64,000 bases of DNA from Lytechinus variegatus. Its lineage: Eukaryota > Echinodermata > Echinoidea > Temnopleuroida > Toxopneustidae. Below the pieces are notes generated by a model. That model did no database searches, was not told the origin of the DNA, and saw only the letters and a program-made list of their open reading frames with translations. Below are positions 47,101 through 56,086 of the stretch, piece by piece. The translations under genes were made by a program, and so were the position numbers. Position 1 is the stretch's first letter, and every line of letters begins with the position of its first letter. The stretch is from assembly GCF_018143015.1 (NCBI RefSeq), contig NC_054749.1:31676911-31740910 (forward strand). Direction: 5' to 3'.

Positions 47101-47529
47101 AGGAAACATAATTGTCGTTGTCTTTGCATGTTAAAATCAATTTTCATGGAATGTTCCTGACATTCAGGAATACTTTGCAACTTTGTAAGATTAGCATTGT
47201 TGTGCAATTACAGTGTAAGCTGAAATACTATGTTGTTACGAATTACCATAGAAACTTTCATGTGCAAATCCTATTAATCTCTTGTATGACCCGACTGCTC
47301 TGTATCTTTCCCACCAACCTTCTTTCAGACGACACTTTCCCTGATGGATGAACGGGTAGGCACAGTACTGGAAGCCCTTCCTCACAACTCCTTACACGTA
47401 ATCCTTATGCCTGGGACTACAGAGATGAGACACGTCAAGGATCCCAAGCGAGGGGATTACAAGATGAGACACGGGAGATGTGTCGTTGGTCTCAAGCTAG
47501 GGCAAATCAAGTACCCAGACAATAGATAA
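32006..47529 (+). CDS. REXO5: RNA exonuclease 5 (REXO5, NEF-sp family), 13 coding exons
   Basis: Thirteen exons join in phase to about 629 residues. The family is a nuclear/nucleolar DEDDh 3'-5' RNA exonuclease acting in rRNA and snoRNA 3'-end trimming. A lysine-rich N-terminus (SRKRKSAD, KLAKKQKKNCKK) looks like a nuclear localisation signal. Exo I is GIDCEM (D317, E319), Exo II LVGQGLENDLRALK (D400), Exo III AGHDSIEDA (H446, D451), so all catalytic residues are present. The segments WCKLIRV...VVFIILNGV and YSGITKKLLDPV, and the C-terminal LHVILMPGT, match REXO5 rather than REXO1 or ISG20. The vertebrate protein (about 770 residues) carries RRM domains between the nuclease and the C-terminus; here only two short exons lie in that interval. 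The start at 32006 is the best ATG in the first exon. Intron 8 holds a 24-unit array derived from the end of exon 8. Confidence 0.94.
32523..32648 (+). CDS. REXO5: REXO5 exon 2
   Basis: Tandem acceptors CCAG and CCAGCAG differ by one glutamine and both keep phase 0. It encodes ATVHKGTNSASV to YFQKQKM; donor ATG before GTATGA. Confidence 0.75.
33576..33784 (+). CDS. REXO5: REXO5 exon 3
   Basis: A strong pyrimidine tract ends in TTTAAG before CTACAACC. It encodes LQPKLFLVENTPRMNGS to GLLGNAASFQP and ends CCA AG (phase 2). TLTEVLYLLQYGLLG matches the LLKYAVLG segment of vertebrate REXO5. Confidence 0.85.
33840..34341. other. REXO5 intron 3, unremarkable part
   Basis: AT-rich; the open frames here show no family likeness. 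Confidence 0.4.
34350..34540. mobile_element. hAT-like MITE, 191 bp, in REXO5 intron 3
   Basis: Ends CAGAGCGTACGCAGG and the inverse of CAGTAGCGTACGCAGG, with flanking 8-bp repeats GCAGTATC (34342-34349) and GCTGTATC (34541-34548) that differ at one base. G/C runs sit inside both ends. Confidence 0.75.
34765..35045 (+). mobile_element. tRNA-derived SINE, plus strand, REXO5 intron 3
   Basis: A tRNA-like head with A box TGGCCCAGTGGATAAG and B box GGTTCAAATCC is followed by a body with GGTACCCGGCAGGATTAATT. The tail GGCGCTATATAAATGCC runs into (TTA)n. It is an RNA polymerase III type retroposon; the tail resembles a LINE 3' end. Confidence 0.85.
35126..35249 (+). CDS. REXO5: REXO5 exon 4
   Basis: The acceptor TGCCACAG precedes CTGGTGC. 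It encodes WCKLIRVAKVKKVVFIILNG to IASKSF; donor CATTT before GTGAGT, phase 0. Confidence 0.9.
35642..35876 (-). mobile_element. tRNA-derived SINE, minus strand, REXO5 intron 4
   Basis: On the minus strand: TTGTGGCTCAGTGCATAA (A box) and GGTTCAAATCG (B box), then the body with GTAAATGGGTCCCCGGTAGG and a (TTA)n tail. Related to, but clearly different from, the copy at 34765-35045. Confidence 0.8.
36011..36119 (+). CDS. REXO5: REXO5 exon 5
   Basis: The acceptor ATGATCAG precedes TCAGCC. It encodes SAKVIPALSYFAMLQDVL to KHRIIA; donor GCAG before GTAAGG, phase 1. Confidence 0.85.
36850..36996. mobile_element. 147-bp MITE with GGGGCCCATTGCAGAAAGAG ends, copy 1
   Basis: Inverted ends GGGGCCCATTGCAGAAAGAG and CTCTTTCTGCAACGGGCCCC. 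The middle reads CAACCAATCAACAGCGCGC. It lies in REXO5 intron 5. A second copy of identical length is at 48052-48198. Confidence 0.85.
37228..37472 (+). CDS. REXO5: REXO5 exon 6 with Exo I motif
   Basis: The acceptor CCAACAG precedes CTATGAAA. It encodes AMKYEKAVKENQ through YYLVSREEMKSRGYP to IIGIDCEM, the Exo I motif that supplies two metal-binding acids. Donor ATG before GTATGT. Confidence 0.95.
37860..37975 (+). CDS. REXO5: REXO5 exon 7
   Basis: The acceptor TCTTTCAG precedes GTGCTTAC. It encodes VLTSAGSELARVSVTDEKGK to NPVRDYLT and ends in phase 2 before GTAAGA. Confidence 0.95.
38069..38360. mobile_element. MITE with GTATTCTGAACTCGGGTTTAA-type ends in REXO5 intron 7
   Basis: The left end CTGTATTCTGAACTCGGG with TTTAAATTGAACC mirrors the right end GGTCAAAATTAAACCTGACT with ACAGAATACGGGCC. 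A GC-richer repeat-like segment with TAAAGCCCAGTGCATAG and an opposing GTGTGTGCTGAGCTTA end follows directly (about 38367-38757) and may be another MITE. Confidence 0.65.
39521..39659 (+). CDS. REXO5: REXO5 exon 8 with Exo II motif
   Basis: The acceptor TCCCTTCAG precedes GTATAGTGG. It encodes YSGITKKLLDPVETRLAD to LVGQGLENDLRALK, the Exo II motif with the third catalytic acid. It ends AAG before GTAAGC, phase 0. Its last 33 bases are the seed of the array that follows. Confidence 0.95.
39627..42410 (+). repeat. 24-unit, 116-bp tandem array made of exon 8 end plus splice donor plus intron
   Basis: Unit starts fall every 116 bases (30-nt coding segments at 39630, 39746, 39862 and so on to 42298), so 24 x 116 = 2784 bases without length change. 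Each unit holds the 30 bases that encode GLENDLRALK, the donor AAG before GTAAGC, and 80 more intronic bases ending CCCCTTAA. In all 23 downstream copies the segment is preceded by CAG, where the exon has CAA. Two main intronic variants (GGGTAAAGATTAACAGGGTA and GGCTAACGATTAACAGGGGA) partly alternate. Confidence 0.98.
42799..42974. mobile_element. MITE with GGGCCCGTTTCATAAAG-type ends in REXO5 intron 8
   Basis: The left end GGGGCCCGTTTCATAAAGCT mirrors the right end ATCTTTATGAAACACCACCC; further in, GTTACGAACGACTTAACGCA and GTGCGTAACTTTACGAAC face each other. It ends about 20 bases before the acceptor of exon 9. A half-like segment (GGACCTGTTTCACAAAGCTT) is near 46893. Confidence 0.7.
42994..43085 (+). 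CDS. REXO5: REXO5 exon 9
   Basis: The acceptor TTTGTGTAG precedes ATCTATCATCC, phase 0. It encodes IYHPHCVDTSNMFTASG to AKEYL; donor CTCAA before GTAAGG, phase 2. Confidence 0.95.
43512..43664 (+). CDS. REXO5: REXO5 exon 10 with Exo III motif
   Basis: The acceptor TCTCTTAG precedes TCGTGACATT. It encodes RDIQCSTAGHDSIEDAVASM to GPVFAARE, with the DEDDh histidine and the last catalytic aspartate. Phase 2 at the donor GAGAG before GTATTT. Confidence 0.95.
44385..45214. mobile_element. Repeat element with GTCTCACCTGC ends and internal tandem units carrying DR1 motifs
   Basis: Perfect 11-bp inverted ends GTCTCACCTGC and GCAGGTGAGAC. After a GC-rich head (GACGGCGGCGGCGTCAAC) come about four degenerate units of 140-165 bases with TTAGGGTCAATGAACTTTGG, CCATCATAACTTTGAAAG and TCATGAAACTTGGACATAA. 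AGGTCAAAGGTCA occurs at 44585-44597, 44886-44898 and 45049-45061, with a decayed form near 44722. No reading frame is conserved. It lies in REXO5 intron 10. Confidence 0.75.
45531..45648 (+). CDS. REXO5: REXO5 exon 11
   Basis: The acceptor CATTGTAG precedes TATATTTGAG; joined to exon 10 in phase 2 it gives SIFELAEEQGKKVTAVDTRF to VVCSNDKE. This aligns with the QKLLFLTRE...CLSNKE stretch of vertebrate REXO5. Donor GAG before GTAATG. Confidence 0.88.
45650..45745 (+). repeat. (ATG/TGG)n trinucleotide microsatellite at the exon 11 donor
   Basis: ATGATGATGATGG-type repeats begin at the third base of the intron and run on with interruptions. Confidence 0.9.
46238..46348 (+). CDS. REXO5: REXO5 exon 12
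   Basis: The acceptor TTTTACTTAG precedes ATTTGTAAG. It encodes ICKKACSALSSSDFVCMQLH to VDDVDIE; donor GAG before GTGAGT. Both ends are phase 0. Confidence 0.88.
46438..46472. repeat. Perfect 15-bp hairpin in REXO5 intron 12
   Basis: TTGCTGCAACTGGAA, a 5-base loop, then the exact reverse complement. Confidence 0.85.
46515..46745. mobile_element. Right half of a TTAA-type foldback MITE
   Basis: Ends GGACCATCCCTTTAA and contains a block (ATAACTTTGTTATCTGTTAT then CCGATTTTG) like the right halves of the elements at 5359-5954 and 26595-27206. No matching left terminus is present, so it is a truncated copy. Confidence 0.55.
47329..47529 (+). CDS. REXO5: REXO5 exon 13 and stop
   Basis: The acceptor TTCTTTCAG precedes ACGACACT. 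It encodes TTLSLMDERVGTVLEALPHN and LHVILMPGTTEMRH to IKYPDNR, then TAA. It corresponds to the conserved C-terminal LCLILLPGT segment of REXO5. Confidence 0.93.
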   Translation, partial: TTLSLMDERVGTVLEALPHNSLHVILMPGTTEMRHVKDPKRGDYKMRHGRCVVGLKLGQIKYPDNR

Positions 47530-47834
47530 CACTGACTTTCAAGTCTGATTAGAACTTAAATGGACTTAACACTTAGACATTATCCCTACTGGTATTTTTT
47601 GAAATTCAAATAAGTACTGCGGAGACAGATAATGTTTGATATGATTTTTCAAACACTTCTACTACTACAGTGTGAAAATGAACTGTATTTGATGACTGAG
47701 TTGGCGACAGGCATTCCATGAAAAATGTGGTCTAAATTCATGTCGGTTAAAGATAAATTCCAGTTTTGGTAACGATCTCAAAATGACTTTTGACAGAATC
47801 TAATATAATGACCACCCAAGTGTCTGTTTGTATG

Positions 47835-47840
47835 AATAAA
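47835..47840 (+). terminator. Probable REXO5 polyadenylation signal
   Basis: AATAAA about 305 bases after the REXO5 stop, in AT-rich 3' sequence and before the next MITE. Confidence 0.5.
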
Positions 47841-48051
47841 AAATACGTGCCAAAGGATTTTGGAAGAAATTGTGTAATTGCTGAGAAATAAGCAAAATAA
47901 TCGCGGATTCGGTCACTTCCGTCGGGTCTTTATTCCAGCAATATTAATACACTGTCCCACGTGTGCCTATCTGTGTTGGTGATCTTCAGTGTGAACAGTT
48001 TTCAGCGTAGATTTCAAGATTTCATAAAGTTCAGCTTATGTAACTGTACCA

Positions 48052-48198
48052 GGGGCCCATTGCAGAAAGAGTTGCAATCAATTGCATTTCTAAAAATCAT
48101 GCGCAACTTGATTTTCAACCAATCAACAGCGCGCATTTGGGACTTGCGATTGATTTGTTGGCTTGCGTTTAAACGCAACTCTTTCTGCAACGGGCCCC
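48052..48198. mobile_element. 147-bp MITE with GGGGCCCATTGCAGAAAGAG ends, copy 2
   Basis: Same ends and centre as the copy at 36850-36996, with a few substitutions. It lies just past the probable REXO5 polyadenylation site. Confidence 0.85.
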
Positions 48199-50289
48199 AG
48201 ATCTAGATCATCGATGATATTCTGACAATTAAGCCTGGTTTTACAGACTTCCTCATGAAATCAGTGTTTACTTCAGCTACTGGCATTTCTCTTTAAGTGA
48301 TTGCTTTAATTAATTGATTGAATCTATGATATGATATATGACAATACCAATGATTGAAATCCAGTTTCCAGAGAGATTTTACTTCCCAGACCAACCATAG
48401 AAATGATATCCAGTGTAATCTGTGTAGTACACAAGGAGCAAGAAAAGTTTACTGTCACTTTGAGATATATAAACTGCATGGATCTGCTAATAGGGTGGAT
48501 TAAAAAGATCTGTCGCACCAACATTTTTAATCGCTGCCTGACATAGCAATAAAATTTCTAAAATTTTAAATCTTGTTCGGAGTGATGTCATGTGTATGTA
48601 CATAAGTGAAAGAAAATTAAATTCTAAACAAAGATTTGGGTTAGAAAACACCCCTTTTTAGATTCTTGGGAAATGCCCATACTTTTGAATCCACAATAGT
48701 TAAGAGGTGATTTTTACCCACTGTTTTTACAAGCTACTGAAATCCTTGAAACTGAAAAACTGCTACACGAAACATTCCATTTGCCTATAGTCTTGATATT
48801 TGTCACTTGATATAAGCTTAAGATTTGGAGAGGCAAGACCTCTTTGGGTGTTGATGTCATGTGGCAGCTTCACCAGCTAGCCTGCAATAGAAATTGTGGC
48901 TTCATAATGTAATGAGTCAGGTAATGGCTGCAAATTATGGTTTGTATTTGGTCCTGTTCACGAATAGGGTCCACTTTTTGTCAACCTAGGGGCCAAATTT
49001 TCAAACCCAATTAAACATTATAATTGTTGTTTTTCTTAAAACTTTGGATTATAAATTTTTATGAAAAATTAATTCTGGACCTTAATTCCATCTGCTATAC
49101 CTCATACTAAACCCAATCTCCTGAACTTACAGCAATATTTTTCCAAAAAGTGGTACTTATTCTATTACATTTTTCAACGGAAGGAATAGACTAATGCCAA
49201 TTCTTCTCTGAGTAATTAAAGCACATTATTTTTGCTGCCCAAGATTCAAATATGAATGTTCTTCCTTAAGATTTACCAATTTTGTAATGCTTTTTGGCAG
49301 GATTTCAGTAAAAAATGTGAATGTGAGTTGCAAAAGTTTTGTTTATACATTCAAGACCAGAAGAAAAGACTATAATATGTCATTGGTGAATTACCCTTCC
49401 CACAGTGATAACCCACAACGAAAATCGGCTTGATTCTTGTACTGTTTGTAAAACCACAGATTTGATGTTTTTATTGGCAGGACGTGACAGACTATTGTGA
49501 ACAGAAATCTGAGCTAGTAAGAAATTTTTAAACAAACTTGACAGGGTTATTTAGCTGATTTTATGATTGGACAAGCGAAAAACGCCCCATCTCCACAAAT
49601 GACATTACCATGTACCTGACATTCTTCTTTTTTTTTAATGAGAGACTATACATGTACATGTATGTACTGGAGTATGCAGAACAAAGTAAATGTTGCACAA
49701 GAATCACATACATGTAGATTGATAGATGTTTTATATAGTCTTTATTTGTATAATTTTCAATGTTTGTGTTGCCCTAATAAGGGTCTGGCTTTGCATTTGG
49801 TATTTGGCAGGACGTTACATGTGAACAGATATACATGCAGGACGTTACATGTGAACGGAAATGTCACATAATTTTCCTTTTTCCAGTTTCTTTTCCATAC
49901 ATCTTTATGTACATCCATGATTAGATAGTCAGTGTATGCACCTTTTAGTAGTTTTGTTTATTCAAAACTTGCCTATTAAACTGAATACAAACACTTATAA
50001 TTTTAGCATATGCATGTATGTGTACCTTCATCAATCACAATACTGACAGTGAGAAACACTATATTCACATTTTTCTTCCCCTCTAGCTGTCAGATGCAGC
50101 CAGAAGCTGAGTACTTTTTGGAATCATTTTCAAAAACCTATCTTTAACTTTTAGGGACAGTTTGAATAATGCACTTTATTCACTATTTCTTTTATAAGGA
50201 TTGTTACTTCTAGGTATTTTCTCATCATGACCCCACCTTTTCTGACAATCTTGACCCTGATTCTCTGACAACCTAATTTTCTGTTCACT

Positions 50290-51950
50290 TTTTGTACAGG
50301 CAGCAGGCTTACCTACTCTCTAGGACATGTTTTCTTAATTGCGCCCTTACTGTCAGAACCTTGGCCATGCAAAGCTCAACATTTGTCTGTGCCATTTTGG
50401 CCCCAACACTCTTGGTGAAAAATATTTTGGTTCAGTCCCACACTCCCGTGCACTCCCATTATCAGAGTGGATTGGGAGTTGTTAGTGACTGTACAGTATG
50501 AAAAAGGGGGAGATGAGAAAAAAGGACCCCCATATTCTTTTTACTCCTTCCTCTTTTCATTTGTCAGTGATGGGAGTCATTGATTTCTCTGAAGCTTGCT
50601 AATGTAGCGTTCTTGCTCCCAGTTATTTCCCTGTCACAAACCTCCAGTTGCTTCCAGTCCATCCTGACCCAGGGTAATGACACTGCACTAGGTCTCTGCC
50701 CATCATCTCTTCTCTTTTGTAGCCAATCTGATCTTGTTCCTAGTCCTTGTTCTTTTTAAAACAAGGGTCATCCTCCTACATGCATGTGAGGGTGATTGAT
50801 GAAGGCAAGAGCACACATGAAGCCTCTCCAGTTTTTGGACAGGAAGCCTAAACCTCTCTTCTCTGAGGTTGCACATTATATCTCTGCTTCTTTTAGGGAC
50901 CCTTCATCTCCGATGAGACTTCTCTTGATTGCTTGGATGCAGAGGAGCAAATTAACCCTTCAGATTTTTCAGCATGCAGGACCAAATAGTGTCTACTAGG
51001 TCTCCTAACAGCTCCAGATTTGAGGTCTTTGCAATCTGATGCAGTGAACAGGATGTCTCTCACTTTCCTCATCACACTTTTCAACTCAATTCTGTGCTAT
51101 CGCTCAGCTTTTGCTACATATACCCAAAGATGTCAATGACTTTTCGGGGCTATCCAACTGCTTTCTGATCTACTGGGATGATCTTCTTTATATGACTAGC
51201 CTATCTTAAGCTAGCTTCTCTTGGAGTCCTTCTGGAGTGATAGGGGAAAAAGGGTCTTCGAAACTACACCTAACCTTTACCACTTTACTACTTTAACACA
51301 AAGTGTTCTTCTGGTAGCAACTGCTTCTGGTCATTGTTTTCTCTATTAAAGCCCTGTCATTCACCCATGGACTGACTTGATGGGGGAAATATTGGTGTTC
51401 ACCTCTTTCCAGGGCTTCTTCTTAGTCAGGAATCAGAGTCAGACTGCCACCACTGGTAAAGTTAAGCTTTTCTTCTCAGCCCCTTCTCTTCCTTCCCATC
51501 TGTTAGAGAAGAGGTCTCTTGCCTGGTGTGGGAGCTTGTGTGGTACCTGGTGAAGGTGAAAGTACACTTTCAGGGCGATCAGTTTTTCGCCTTGCACGAG
51601 TTCTTTGTCCTGGTTCTTGCGTTTCATCTCATGATTTAGTGTTTAAAGCCATCCAGGCTATGTCACCTGATGCCCTTCTATCTGGTGATATGCCTATAGG
51701 TCCATGGTACATGTGGTTTCTTCTGGGTTCTTTTTCAAGTCAGAGAGTTTATTTGGTGAATGTATGTAAGAAGCTTCAGGCATTTGACCTCTTCCTACTT
51801 GTCGTTGCTTGAGAAATATGCCTACTGGCTAATAGATATTAGCTCCTTCTGCCCTCAAGGTAATATCTACTGCCAGCACCTATCAACTCCATTCTCCAGG
51901 AATATACCACCCTGGATTAATCTGTGCCGATCTGTAACTATTGGATAATC
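50290..51950. other. Compositionally distinct, protein-like but decayed stretch inside the 4.75-kb element
   Basis: This part is less AT-rich than its surroundings and holds several medium open frames with coding-like composition but no intact long frame. It may be the remains of an element-encoded protein. I cannot name the family with confidence, so no function is given. Confidence 0.3.
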
Positions 51951-52199
51951 TATAAATCAGAAAAATTATACCCGATTTTATTATTTACAAGAAGATATCA
52001 TGTATCTGTCCGCATCACTACCATAATCCCCTCTCCTTGAATATATGTCATACATTATGTTGACACAATCATTAATTAGCTTTATGACAAATGATTTGGC
52101 ACAACAAACTTGTCACTTTACAACTTGGTGAAATCTAACAGAGCTAAAATTTTAGATTCAGCTGTAAGTGCATGTCAAAAGGATTGGATAATGATGCAG

Positions 52200-52285
52200 T
52201 GGTTAGTATATGTGTGTGTGGGTGTGTGTGTGGTTGCACCTGTGAGTATGTGTGTGTGGTTGGGTGTACATGTATGTGTAGCGTA
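52200..52285 (+). repeat. (TG)n-rich simple repeat
   Basis: GTGTGTGTG tracts interrupted by GGTTGCACCTG and similar words. Confidence 0.85.
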
Positions 52286-53703
52286 AATAAGCATGCTGAT
52301 ATTTTGCCTTGTGGCATTTATTTGACACTGCTGACTGGGGACATTACGAAATTCAAGATTTTATGTTCACATCAATTATGTCACGTCCTGGCTGAAAAAT
52401 TTTATATTTCAATCTATCAGGGCCACTTTTTTATTATTTATTTGGCAGTGTAAATGTTCTGTATATAGTTCCTTGTTCATTATTTAATAAAAACAAAAAA
52501 ATAAAAAATATATTTACACAACAAGTAGTGTTCAAATTAACTTTTGTTCACAAGCCCCATAGGCACTGTATAAGCACAATAAGTTATGTTAAAGGTAATA
52601 AAATAGAGCAATTGCATTTATTGAAAATGTATCTAAAACAGAAGACCAACATTAAAACAAAGAATGTTTGCAAATAATCAGGAAAAAATAGAAAAATAAA
52701 GAGAAGCATATCAAAACGTGGATAAATTTCTGTTCACATTTGTTTTGTCACGTCCTGCCACTTCAAATACAGTTATTTCCATATTTCACAGAAGTAATGA
52801 ACACAAAGTTAAAAGTACATATTCCAACATTTTACCAATGCAGTAACTGCAAACATACTAAAATTGCAATGATAGACTGATATTTTTCTAGTAGATACAG
52901 GCATAAGATGGGAAGGACATGACAGATGTGGCAGGACGTGACACGTGTGAACAGAAAAATTAGATCTAGTACTGTGAATGCATTCAAGCATATTTCCAAT
53001 AAAGTTACACCTGACTGTGTAGACTTAGGAATTGTGCTTATCATGAATAATAACAGATGGATCCATTGTCGAGCATTATCACGAACAGGCTCCGAGCAAA
53101 AATGGCAGGACGTGACAAAATTGTGAACAGGAAACTGTGAACAAAGATCAAGTCCTGCACAGCTTTGTCAATGTTAATCATTGGACAATGATTTTTCGGT
53201 ACATTAAATCTCTATGTTCTATGTAACATTTTTGCATGGTTAATGAAACATTTCAATTTCTATTTTTTTTTATTGGTCAGGGACTTGATGACACTAAAAT
53301 GTGAACAGAAAATGTCACGTCCTGCCACTAAATTTCATTGGCCTAAAATTCATATTTCAGAGGTTCCTGTTTATATGAAATATATATGATATTCAAGGAC
53401 AACTAATACTCTCAACAAAAAGAACCAACTGAAACTGATGGACTAATCATTGTTAATTTGGCAGCTTTAAACATTAAATTCCATTTTTGAGGTTGACACC
53501 ATAAGTGATCACTTTGGTCACATTTGAATATTTTTCCACCCAAAGGAAACAGAGAATGAATCCTGTTAAGCTAGTGGAGGTAGGACCTATTGGTATGTAA
53601 CTAACAACAATGATAGTTATTCTCCAACTCATTTATTTTTTTGGCATGGGGCCTCTAAATGGAAAAAGTCTAAAGTGGACCCTATCCGTGAACAGGACCA
53701 TTT

Positions 53704-56060
53704 GTCAAACTGGTTGTGGCAGTTTCATTCGCTCCGAGTTTGTACTAGAATTTCATATGCTTAACAAGAGCGAATCTTGTCTTCCAAGCTTTGTCGTCAC
53801 GAGTAAGTGAATTCAAACTGTATCTTTTGCAGTGCTTAATTAATTAAGTGCTTTATCAGAGACATGTATGGGAAAATGAGAAAAGATTTTTATATCTTTA
53901 TTTCTTCAGTTCCTTTCATGACATGGTACCCAGAATGTAATGTCACACACTGTAAATCACTTGTGTAGGTTATTTTCATGACATACGAAATATACCCATG
54001 TAATAAACCTTGTTCACTTGTTATCGCTTGAAATACCACAAGACTCGTTAATTTAAATGAACTGTGAAGTCATTCCTGTGTGACACATTTACAGTATGAC
54101 CTGTGTGTATAAGTGCTGGTACGTTGTCATTGTTGTCTTAGGCACTTTGTTAAATGTCGGAGCCATGTCTTTCCCGCAGGAATCCTGCAAACCACTTTTT
54201 ATTACAAATCATCAAAGTCACCATAGACCAAACAATGGGGACCTTCTGATTTGATTCCTGCTAAAAGACACAGGACAGACTTTTGACAAATTTTCTTGGG
54301 AGAGAGAATGAGAGAGAGCTGTTCAGCATTGTGTGTGGATGGGAGAGGTAAAGGGAAAAGGGCGAAAAAAGAATGCAAAGATCTCTATTATATGTAACGG
54401 AAATGCGCTACAGAAATCTAAAAGCGGGTGCATCCAGGCTTTAAATCAAGTCAACCAAGAGAGTATACATGTAGCTTATCCAACAGGCCACTTCAAACTT
54501 TGAACCATGGCACCCGAGGTGTTAAATAGGGTTCCAAGACATTTGCTCCGGCAACAATTGCTCTGCTATGAATTCCACACATTAAAAGAATTACCACCTT
54601 CAATTCAACCATGGATTTGACACTACCCTATTCTAAACATAAAATCTTAACCCTATATCTTAGCAGGGGTGTGAGAGTTCATTTTTATCTGATTTTTTTT
54701 GTTTTGATTTTCAGCTTAATTTCAGCCTATTTTTGGCTTTCCTCTGTACAAAAAGTATGGGAGCTCTTTCTATTTCAGATTTTTTCAACACTCCAGCTTT
54801 TTTCCAGATCTTTTGTATTTGTGACCACTCAGACCCCTGTATCTTAGACGGAAAAAAAAGCCTGGAGCAAATGTCTCTTGAGCGCAAATATGAAATACAC
54901 AAAGAGAGTGTAAAAACAAAATACAGACAAGGATGAAAAGGACATATTCCCCCCAAAAAAGAAATCAGACGTTTTGACCACCATGAAACTTGTGATTATC
55001 ATCAATATTCTTTAATGTTCCTATAGAATATAATTGATGGGGGTATGCACTTAACACTTTCCTTCATATATTCAAATACAAAATAACATGAGTGAATAGC
55101 TTCACATAAAATGATTGGTAACATAAAAACACATAAATGTAAATAATCAAGGGTTAATTTGATCAGTAACTGCATGGTAAATAATCATAACACAGGAAAT
55201 CGGGATACAATGCTGTCCTAGTCATAATCAAACTTTGAATTAATACATTCATAGCCACAAAGTATCCTAGCTTTATACTATAAAAAAAATACCTGGATAT
55301 CACAGAGACACTGACTCAACTCCTGGCATTCTAAAGAAAAACACCAAATATAATCATGCTTGAAAACATTAATACAGACATCAATGTCAATTTACAACAA
55401 ATTATGTTTTACAATTGTTTTCAAATAAACTTGAATAGCAATTTTGTTTTAAAATCAATTGAATAGCAATTTTTGTGACAGAGACAAGCATCAACTAAAA
55501 TTTATAGGGTTATAATGAACTGATGAGAAAAAAAATACTTGAAAATCAATCATTTTGTTTTAATCAATATTGGTCTTAATTAACCATACACAAAAATATA
55601 CCAAATTTAAATTAACCCTATTCACAGAAGTAACCTTGATTACATATAACCACATTTGATGAATGCTACATGTTTGTCTCTAGACTGATTTAATCAATGA
55701 TTTTAAAATTTTACTAATATTTTTTTTTTTTTTTTCTTCACTCTTTTCCAGGATTGATAACCGGTATTATTGTTTACAAGGGATGTCTTATACATTTTGA
55801 GGATGTCACATTTTTGTATTGTGCTTTTTGTAATACAGGACCAAACATGTCAAATCTGGTATAATCTTTGCCTATTGAGACATGTCAAGATTCCCTTGGC
55901 AAACCAGTCTATTGTACTTATTATTTTACTGTGGATGTTCTTAAACAAGCCTCTTCAGATTTAAGCACCATCAAAACCTAAACAGTAATTAAAATTGAAA
56001 TAGTCAGTTACATGAGTCGTCGTATTACTGGAGTTTGGGAATGACACAAATTACCATCCA
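53704..56060. other. AT-rich stretch without recognised gene
   Basis: No conserved exon or terminal repeat recognised. A T run lies near 55721-55736. Confidence 0.4.
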
Positions 56061-56063
56061 CTA

Positions 56064-56086
56064 CCCCCCCCCCCCCCCCCCCCCCC
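56064..56086 (+). repeat. Poly-C tract
   Basis: About 23 consecutive C residues. Confidence 0.9.

Larger units (their letters stand above)
48950..53699. mobile_element. 4.75-kb terminal-inverted-repeat element with many internal copies of a CTGTTCAC/GTCACGTCCTGCC motif
   Basis: Terminal inverted repeats of 28 bases with one mismatch (GGTCCTGTTCACGAATAGGG on the left, GGTCCTGTTCACGGATAGGG inverted on the right, both followed by TCCACTTT). ATTT flanks both sides (48946-48949 and 53700-53703), a likely 4-bp target duplication. A motif GGCAGGACGTGACA, spacer, TGTGAACAG recurs in both orientations at about 49298, 49476, 49806, 49835, 52363, 52730, 52929, 53103, 53280 and 53310. Superfamily is not identified. 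Confidence 0.75.

Noticed and set aside
51519-51812. Open frame of 97 residues
   Set aside because: It is within a decayed protein-like stretch of the 4.75-kb element; no family could be named, so no gene is called.
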